Assembly: GCF_004209755.1 (NCBI RefSeq)
Contig: NZ_CP035913.1
Span: 4,216,001-4,280,000 of the forward strand
Direction of reading: 5' to 3'
From: Pseudoduganella lutea
Lineage (GTDB): Bacteria > Pseudomonadota > Gammaproteobacteria > Burkholderiales > Burkholderiaceae_D
Length of the DNA stretch: 64,000 nucleotides
The translations under genes and the position numbers were made by a program. Below, piece by piece: positions 55,086-61,338 of this stretch (the stretch's first letter is position 1; every line of letters begins with the position of its first letter). Below the pieces are notes generated by a model, which was not told where the DNA came from, made no database searches, and saw only the letters and a list, made by a program, of their open reading frames with translations.

Positions 55086-55364
55086 TTGGACATTACACTG
55101 AATATTCGATACGACATTCCCGAACGCGAATGGAAACTGGTCGCCGAGATTTACAGTGGCATGGATGGTTGGCTGGGACACGACGACCTGCCGCGGTGGT
55201 ATGGGACCGAGGATGACGAAAGGTTCATTTATGCATCTGTAGAGCCCGGGGGTGTCCGGTTCGAAGGCAAAATGGATCCCGATTCCTGGACAGCCTGGTT
55301 GACAGTCCTTTGTGCCAGACTATCGATTGCTCTTGGCAGGGAAATTCACGACGCGGAGATGTAG
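55086..55364 (+). CDS. Small hypothetical protein
   Basis: A 92-aa protein starting at TTG 55086, placed 5 nt behind GGAG; the frame is open upstream inside the phosphatase gene, but only this start has a ribosome site. The sequence is acidic and Trp-rich (REWKLVAEIYSGMDGWLG, DLPRWYGTEDDERFIYASVE) and not a shadow by composition. No family is recognised. It is probably cotranscribed with the phosphatase. Confidence 0.7.
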   Translation: MDITLNIRYDIPEREWKLVAEIYSGMDGWLGHDDLPRWYGTEDDERFIYASVEPGGVRFEGKMDPDSWTAWLTVLCARLSIALGREIHDAEM

Positions 55365-55445
55365 CGTCGGCGGATTTCCTTCACCATCCGCCTGAGCGAT
55401 ACCGGCCGTCAGGAGCAGCCACTGTCAGACAGCAAAGAGGCGAAT

Positions 55446-55883
55446 ATGAACAGCAACCCCAAGCAGGTCAATGGTTCGTGTCACTGTGGATCGGTCAAAT
55501 TCCGTGTCCGGCTTTCCGACGGGTTGAACACCGCCCGGCGCTGCAACTGCTCCTATTGCAGCATGCGTGGCGCGATTGCCGTGTCGGCGGCACTGCAGGA
55601 CATCGAGATCACGGCAGGCGAGGAATGGCTCACCCTTTACCAGTTCAACACCCTGCAGGCAAAGCATTATTTCTGCGCGAAGTGCGGCATCTACACGCAC
55701 CACCAGCGCCGGTCAAATCCCGATCAATATGGCATCAATGCGGCTTGCCTGGAGGGGATCAGCCCATTTGATTTCACGGAGGTGCCGGTGAACGAGGGAA
55801 GAGTGCACCCCAGCGACAAGGCTGGAAAAAGCGGCCCCGACATTGCTGGTTACCTGCGGTACTTTCCCGGCCCTGTACGATGA
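55446..55883 (+). CDS. GFA family protein
   Basis: A 145-aa zinc protein of the glutathione-dependent formaldehyde-activating enzyme (Gfa) family. Zinc ligands are in 'GSCHCGSVKF', 'RRCNCSYCSMRG' and 'YFCAKCGIYTHHQ'. Most family members have no proven activity. The start is the ATG at 55446 with an AGAGG site. Confidence 0.92.
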   Translation: MNSNPKQVNGSCHCGSVKFRVRLSDGLNTARRCNCSYCSMRGAIAVSAALQDIEITAGEEWLTLYQFNTLQAKHYFCAKCGIYTHHQRRSNPDQYGINAACLEGISPFDFTEVPVNEGRVHPSDKAGKSGPDIAGYLRYFPGPVR

Positions 55884-55965
55884 TGCAGCAATCGGATGCC
55901 GCCGACAGCCGGCGTAGTCGGGATGATGCCGACCAGTCTGAAAATGCGGACGCTGGAGCGTGCGT

Positions 55966-57003
55966 TCAAACCGTCCACGCCCCGTCTGCATAGATCCGCT
56001 CGCCATCGAGATACACCCCCTCCGTCACCGCAAACACATCCACGTGATACCGCGCATCCTTGCGCTTGAACTGCGGCTTCTGGTATTGCCCGTGCTTGGC
56101 CCCCAGCGACAGGTGCACGCCGCACATCCGTTCATAGGTGCCGATATCGTCCACCGTGCGGGTAAAGGAAAACGCGCGGTTCATGCCGAAGCCCAGCTCG
56201 CGCACCCACACGTCGCCTTCGTGGGCGCGGATGATGGCCAGCATCTCGTCGAACGCCGGCGTGCTGTTTTCCGCGCCGGTCACGCGGCCCCGCTCGACGA
56301 TCATGGTGATCGGTTCGACAGGGCGGTTGACGCGGAACGACGTGTCGCCGAACACGAACACGCGCACCCGGCCGTTCACCGCTTCCAGGTCGCGCGCTTC
56401 CGTGAAGACTTCGCCGATGGGAAACAGGCCGCCCACGTTCTTCATCGCCGAGTAGTCGCCGATATTGAGCTTGGTTTCCTCGAACGGCGATGCGTAGACG
56501 AGTTCGCACCCGTCGCCGCTGTCGACCACACCGCCTTGCGCCCGGTCCAGCCGCCCCTTCAACGCGTGGCCCGTGCCGCGGAAATAGGCCGGGTCATAGG
56601 CCAGCGCGTCAATGTAGACCAGCCCCTGTTCGCCCGGCATGCGCGACAGGTGCAGATGCTCGATCACCTTCAGGCCGCGCTGGAACAGTTCCATCCGGAT
56701 CCGGTATTCGTTCAGGCGGAAGCTGGTGGTCTGCACCAGCACCACCAGGTCGCGCGGCGCCAGTCCGGCAAAGGCGGCGAGTATATCGTCGGGAGCGACC
56801 GCGTCGAAGTCGATGAACGTGCCGTCGGGCAGGGCGCGCCGGTAGGCTTCCGTCAACACGGCGTTCAGCTCGCTGCGGCGGTCGAACACCACCACCGCAC
56901 GATGGGCCGGCCCATGCTCGAGTGCATGGGCAAGCAGGTCGGCCACATTGCGGGCGGCCGTCCCGGTGGCGAGATCCCTGGCGGATGGTGGGAAAGTCAT
57001 CAT
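55966..57003 (-). CDS. M29 aminopeptidase/NicX-like family protein
   Basis: A 345-aa protein resembling the COG2309-type family that includes thermophilic M29 aminopeptidases and the iron enzyme NicX. Likely metal-site strands are 'PITMIVERGRVTGAENS', 'VWVRELGFGMNRAF' and 'YERMCGVHLSLGAKHGQYQ', followed by 'KDARYHVDVF'. The conserved Glu and His residues are in place, but I cannot tell peptidase from ring-cleaving activity. No signal peptide. Single gene, convergent with the GFA gene. Confidence 0.6.
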   Translation of the reverse strand: MMTFPPSARDLATGTAARNVADLLAHALEHGPAHRAVVVFDRRSELNAVLTEAYRRALPDGTFIDFDAVAPDDILAAFAGLAPRDLVVLVQTTSFRLNEYRIRMELFQRGLKVIEHLHLSRMPGEQGLVYIDALAYDPAYFRGTGHALKGRLDRAQGGVVDSGDGCELVYASPFEETKLNIGDYSAMKNVGGLFPIGEVFTEARDLEAVNGRVRVFVFGDTSFRVNRPVEPITMIVERGRVTGAENSTPAFDEMLAIIRAHEGDVWVRELGFGMNRAFSFTRTVDDIGTYERMCGVHLSLGAKHGQYQKPQFKRKDARYHVDVFAVTEGVYLDGERIYADGAWTV

Positions 57004-57152
57004 GTTTGCAAATCAGAAAAGGAAAACGGCAAAGTGTTGCGGCGAGCACATTATAAGTCGCGTGTTGCTTGTGACTGTTCCGAACCCCAAGTAGAATCGG
57101 CGAATATATCCACTCGGCAACACCTTTGGGCCGACGCAAACACGGAGCGAAA

Positions 57153-57614
57153 ATGAGCATTACGTTTGGCCAGGATCTGCCGCAGGAGCGCCCCGACGCG
57201 GACGGTCGCGCGGCGCTGTTCGTGCCGAAGGCGGGCATCAAGGACGATGTGCTGCAGCTGGTGCGCAAGGGTGCCGCCGTGGTCGGCTTCGGCAATCACG
57301 ACCGCACGGTGACGATTTATTACGAAAGCAACCGTTTCAACGAACCGACGCTGGGCAAATGGGAGCTGAAGGCTCGCAAGGCCTATGCGCGGCTGGTGGA
57401 CGACCTGCCGACCACGTCGAAGATGACGACCAAGCTCGAATACTTCGAACAGGTTGGCTACATCAGCGGCAAGGGCATCAATATCCGCCGCATGGACAGT
57501 CTGAAGCGCTGGCTGGAATTTTCCGATGCGCTGGATACGGCGCCGGCCAGCGAAACCGTCACCTGGGCGCTGCCGCCGCCACCCAAGAAATCGGCGGCCG
57601 ACACCGAGCTGTAA
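57153..57614 (+). CDS. Hypothetical protein
   Basis: A 153-aa soluble protein from the ATG at 57153 with GGAG five bases upstream. Ordered part: 'KDDVLQLVRKGAAVVGFGNH', 'DRTVTIYYESNRFNEPTLGK' and a helical C-terminal half ending in a Pro-rich tail. No family is recognised. A probable terminator separates it from the tubulin-like operon. Confidence 0.75.
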   Translation: MSITFGQDLPQERPDADGRAALFVPKAGIKDDVLQLVRKGAAVVGFGNHDRTVTIYYESNRFNEPTLGKWELKARKAYARLVDDLPTTSKMTTKLEYFEQVGYISGKGINIRRMDSLKRWLEFSDALDTAPASETVTWALPPPPKKSAADTEL

Positions 57615-57660
57615 CAAAAATCCCCGATCCGCCGCCAGCCAGCTCGAATCCATGCCAATC

Positions 57661-57687
57661 ACGCCCCGCCATCGAGCGGGGCGTTTG
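57661..57687 (+). terminator. Probable terminator
   Basis: CGCCCCGC (57662-57669) with GCGGGGCG (57676-57683), 6-nt loop, then TTTGCATT. The T-run is short. Confidence 0.65.
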
Positions 57688-57770
57688 CATTGTGTGCCTT
57701 CCATGTCCTATCACAGTGGTCAAATGCGTTATGATTGACGCAACAGATTGCAATCGTGGATGGGGGATCG

Positions 57771-59306
57771 ATGGATGAATGGTGGCGGGCCGGGGACAGC
57801 GTGTGGCGCGAGGATGCGGCATCGTCCACGCGCTTCGTGCTCGAGGCGGTGCAGGGCGTGCCACGCATCGACTGGGAACTGGCGCGCGGCCGGTTGACGG
57901 ACGTGGCGCTGCTGGTGGGCGCGGCGCTGCCCACCACGTGCGCGCATGCGGCGATCTTCCCCCAGGAATTTGCCTTTTGCCCGGAATGCGGCGCGGCGCT
58001 GCATCGCGCCGCACCGGCACGGCACCCCGCCTGGTGGGGGCCGGCAACCGGTTCCCTGGCGCCTGGTGCGGCCCCGTTGCCGCGCCACGTGCCGCATGGC
58101 TTGCCGCAAACGGCGATGCCGCTCGGCGATGCGCTGGAAGCGCGCGAACCGGAACCGTTCGTCGGCCGGCCCGACTGGCGCATGCCGGCACCGCCGAACG
58201 CCGTGTGCGTATTCGCCGCGGCCGACTTCGGCTTTGCCGCGCAACGCCTCGTCGCGCTCGCTTATACCCGCAACGTGGTGCAGTACTGGGATCCGCCGGG
58301 CGCCCGCTGGCATGTCTTCACCGCCGACGAAGGTTCGGCCGACCTGCACTTCACCGCGTCGGCCTATGCGTGGCTGCCCCCGGCCGATGCGCACGATGCC
58401 ACCTCGCGCGGCGAGTTCGGCATCGTGCCCACCGCGCAGGGCCTGTTCCGCCTGGTGATCAATCCGCTGGCCGAGAGCTGGCGCACCGAAGCCGTGTTCC
58501 AGGCACCGCTGGCCGCCAGCCCCGGCGGCGTGGGCCGCCGCATCGCGTGCCCGTTCGTCACGCCCGACGGCGTGCGCGTGTGGAGCGCGGCCGCCGATGG
58601 TGCCGATCCGGAAGTGCTGGACATCGAATCCGTCGACCCCACGGTGCCGGTGCCGCAAGGCGGCTGGTCGCGCCCGTTCAGCTACGACGGCCGGCTGTAC
58701 TGGCTGCACGAGGATGGCCAGTTGCTGTGGCGCCCCGGCCATGCGCCGCGCTGGTTGCCATGGCCGTTCCCCTGGACGCCGCGCCTGCAGTTCGGCGGCC
58801 CGGCGCGCAGCCGCGACGGGCGCCTGTGGCAGATCGGGAACGATGGCGCCGGCTATTCGTTCCGTGCCCTGGACGATGGCGCCGGCCTCGGCGCGCCGCA
58901 GGTCGAGCCGATCGATGGCGCGCGGCTGGGCTTCGGCACGCTGCTGTTCCGCCGCGGCCACCAGGTCAAGGACGACCCGTGGTCGGTCGAGGATGTGGAA
59001 GACCAGGCGCGTGGCGATGCGCTCGTGCTGCCGCTGCTCGAAGCCGTATCGGCCACGCGTGGCCAGCCGTCCGGCCTCGTGCTGCGCTTTGCCGGCTTCA
59101 CGGGCCGGGCCGAGGCCGCGCTGGCCGGCGACATCCTGCCGCGCACCTTCGTCGAATGGATCGGGCGCCACAACGTGATCCTCGATGAAATCGCCCGGCT
59201 GAAGAATCCGGGCGACTGCGTGGCGTTCGTCTGGCATGGCAGCCTGTGGCTGCACCACCCCACGTGGAACGAGATCCGCGGCTGGAAGCTGGAGGGGCTG
59301 GCGTGA
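57771..59306 (+). CDS. Propeller-like protein, first gene of the tubulin-like operon
   Basis: A 511-aa soluble protein from the ATG at 57771 behind GGGGGA; TTG 57735 is an alternative. A lone CxxC knuckle (FAFCPECGAALHR, about residues 68-80) precedes a region with repeated 'DG' strand pairs ('SYDGRLYWLHEDGQLLWRPG', 'SRDGRLWQIGNDGAGYSFRA'), suggesting a beta-propeller. The C-terminus is 'DCVAFVWHGSLWLHHPTWNE'. No family is recognised. It overlaps the next gene by 4 bp (GTGA), so it belongs to the system. It may be the cytoplasmic sensor or adaptor, but that is inference. Confidence 0.8.
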   Translation: MDEWWRAGDSVWREDAASSTRFVLEAVQGVPRIDWELARGRLTDVALLVGAALPTTCAHAAIFPQEFAFCPECGAALHRAAPARHPAWWGPATGSLAPGAAPLPRHVPHGLPQTAMPLGDALEAREPEPFVGRPDWRMPAPPNAVCVFAAADFGFAAQRLVALAYTRNVVQYWDPPGARWHVFTADEGSADLHFTASAYAWLPPADAHDATSRGEFGIVPTAQGLFRLVINPLAESWRTEAVFQAPLAASPGGVGRRIACPFVTPDGVRVWSAAADGADPEVLDIESVDPTVPVPQGGWSRPFSYDGRLYWLHEDGQLLWRPGHAPRWLPWPFPWTPRLQFGGPARSRDGRLWQIGNDGAGYSFRALDDGAGLGAPQVEPIDGARLGFGTLLFRRGHQVKDDPWSVEDVEDQARGDALVLPLLEAVSATRGQPSGLVLRFAGFTGRAEAALAGDILPRTFVEWIGRHNVILDEIARLKNPGDCVAFVWHGSLWLHHPTWNEIRGWKLEGLA

Positions 59307-60820
59307 CGGGCTGGCAGCGTTGGTCGGCGTTGGTACTTGCATCCGCCGTTGCTTCATCCCCGGCCGTCACCGCGCAGGCGGCGTCGCACGTGTTCCTCGT
59401 CCAGAACTCGGGCTGGATGGAGCCGTTCTACACGGACCCGGCATCGCCCTACAAGGCGCTGGTGACGGAAGTGGTGCAGGCCGCGATGGCGCCCGGCGAT
59501 GCGCTGGTGCTGGCCTCGTTCAACCAGGGCTTGCCGGGTGCCCCATCGCCGCGCGCGCTGCTGGCGCAGCAGGGCAAGCCCAATCGGAACAAGCTGCGCG
59601 GCGTGCTGGGCCCGCTGGAAGTGGGCCGCAAGCCCGGCGGCAAGGCCATGGCCGATACCGACCTGGGCGAAGCGGTCGGCGGTGCGATCGACGGCGCGCT
59701 GGGCGGCAAGCCCGGCCTCGTGTGGCTGTTCACGAACAACCGCAACAGTCCGAACAACGACCAGGCCACGGCACGTCGCAACCGCGAGTTCTACCAGCTG
59801 ATCCACGAGGGCAAGGCGATCCGCAAGGCGCTCGCGTTCCCGCTGAAGATGCCCGTGCAGGGCGCCCAGTACAGCGCGGGCGGCCTGATGGTCTACGTGT
59901 TCGCCGTGCACGAAGGCGGCGCGCGCGAGCTCGATGCGCTGCTGGCCAGCGGCCGCCTGAAGCAGGTCATCACCGAGACACCCGCGCGACTGAAACCGCT
60001 GGACCAGGACACGGTACGGCTCGTGCCGGCCCGCGTGGAAAACACGCCGGGCGTGCGCTACGCCGTATTGCCGGATGGCCGGCTGCGCGCCGAGCTCGAT
60101 GCCGACAGGCCGGCCGCGGCTTCCACGCCTTCCGCGCGCATCACATGGCGCCTGGAAAATGCGATGTACCCGTACACGATCACGTCGGCCGACATCAGCG
60201 CACAAGCGGCGCTGGCCGGCGAAGTGAAGCCCGTGGCGCTGCAGGCCGATACCGTGCGCAACCTGGCCCCCGGCAAGCCGCAGCCGCTGGCGTCGACACT
60301 CAGCCTGCCCGTGGCGAACGTGCCCGGCAAGTGGTCGCTGGCGGCATTGTCCACGGCCGGTTCCGCCCAGGTGATTCCGGGACGGATCGAGGTGCGGCTG
60401 GCGAACCAGCGGCTCGAACTGTCCCAGACCTTCCGGCAGCGGATGGCGGAACTGTTCCCCGGCGACCCGCTGCCCGATATCTTCACGCCGCCCGCGCAAA
60501 TCCAGGGTTCGCGCGCCGTGCTGCCTGTCGAAGTGCGGCTGCAATATGGTGCCGGCCCGCTTCTGGCCATGATCGGCGGCCTGTTCGCGCTGCTGGCCGC
60601 GGCTGGCGCGCTGGCGGTGGCGGCCACGCGCGGCCGCAAGGTCGTCGTCATCGTCGACGGCGAACGGCGCACGCTGCGCACCAAGGCCGGCGCGAAGTCG
60701 CCTCTGTACAACGCGGCCGGCGACCAGGTCGCCGAGCTGCACACCACCCTGTTCGGACACCAGCTGGCGAACGTGCGCGAAGGCGCCAGCGTGCAGCTGG
60801 CTGATAAAGCCGGCCGATAA
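59303..60820 (+). CDS. Exported von-Willebrand-A-like membrane protein
   Basis: A 505-aa protein starting at GTG 59303 (GGAGG seven bases upstream; GTGA overlap with the previous stop). A signal peptide ends near 'TAQA'. A vWA-like domain follows (about 28-220): the first metal-motif position reads N35-S-G-W-M ('FLVQNSGWMEPF') instead of DxSxS, then 'DTDLGEAVGGAID' for the Thr loop and 'VWLFTNNRNSPNN' where TDG is usual. A beta-rich middle leads to one membrane helix (about 420-445) and a 60-residue cytoplasmic tail. Placed two genes ahead of the tubulin-like gene, it may be the surface-facing anchor. Confidence 0.8.
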   Translation: MTGWQRWSALVLASAVASSPAVTAQAASHVFLVQNSGWMEPFYTDPASPYKALVTEVVQAAMAPGDALVLASFNQGLPGAPSPRALLAQQGKPNRNKLRGVLGPLEVGRKPGGKAMADTDLGEAVGGAIDGALGGKPGLVWLFTNNRNSPNNDQATARRNREFYQLIHEGKAIRKALAFPLKMPVQGAQYSAGGLMVYVFAVHEGGARELDALLASGRLKQVITETPARLKPLDQDTVRLVPARVENTPGVRYAVLPDGRLRAELDADRPAAASTPSARITWRLENAMYPYTITSADISAQAALAGEVKPVALQADTVRNLAPGKPQPLASTLSLPVANVPGKWSLAALSTAGSAQVIPGRIEVRLANQRLELSQTFRQRMAELFPGDPLPDIFTPPAQIQGSRAVLPVEVRLQYGAGPLLAMIGGLFALLAAAGALAVAATRGRKVVVIVDGERRTLRTKAGAKSPLYNAAGDQVAELHTTLFGHQLANVREGASVQLADKAGR

Positions 60821-60834
60821 ACAAAAGGAAAACC

Positions 60835-61335
60835 ATGCAAGCCAACGAACCCCAGCGCGATCCCGGCTTCCGGATCCCCGACGACAAATCCGCCCAGGCA
60901 CCCGCCGGCGACGGCGCGCTGTCCACCACGCCGCCGGGCGATACCGCTGCCGGCACGGCCGGCAGCACAGGCAGCACAGGCAGCACAGGCAGCACAGGCA
61001 CCACGGGCATCGAAGTCGCACCCGAAGGGCAGGTGCCGGCCACCGACACGTCCACGCGCGACATCGCCATCGGCGGCGGCATCTTCCTGTTCCTGCTGGT
61101 GATCTTCTTCTTTGTCCGCAACGCCTTCGTCAACAACCTGGTGAAGCGCCGCGTGGCGCCGTCGGCGGCCGACACGGCTGGCTGGCTGCTGTTCGTCGGG
61201 CTGGCATTCCTGTCCGCCGCGGTGGTGCTGGGCTTCGTCAATTCCACCAAGTTCCTCAGCCTGGCCATTACCGGCACGCTGCTGGTGTTCGGCATCGCAG
61301 CCATTGCCGGCGCACTGTTCACCGGGCGGAGGTAA
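60835..61335 (+). CDS. Small multi-TM protein with GST-repeat linker
   Basis: A 166-aa protein from the ATG at 60835 (AAAAGGA site). A disordered polar N-terminus contains a Gly-Ser-Thr tandem (TAGSTGSTGSTGSTGTTG), followed by three hydrophobic helices (about 78-97, 115-135, 143-163). There is a basic 'KRR' after the first helix. No family is recognised. It is 14 bp behind the vWA-like gene and 3 bp ahead of the tubulin-like gene. Confidence 0.8.
   Translation: MQANEPQRDPGFRIPDDKSAQAPAGDGALSTTPPGDTAAGTAGSTGSTGSTGSTGTTGIEVAPEGQVPATDTSTRDIAIGGGIFLFLLVIFFFVRNAFVNNLVKRRVAPSAADTAGWLLFVGLAFLSAAVVLGFVNSTKFLSLAITGTLLVFGIAAIAGALFTGRR
60961..60996 (+). repeat. 9-bp tandem repeat inside the multi-TM gene
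   Basis: Four exact copies of GGCAGCACA, encoding Gly-Ser-Thr, then a variant GGCACCACG. Identity at the DNA level suggests recent slippage expansion; copy changes stay in frame. Confidence 0.9.
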
Positions 61336-61338
61336 GCC

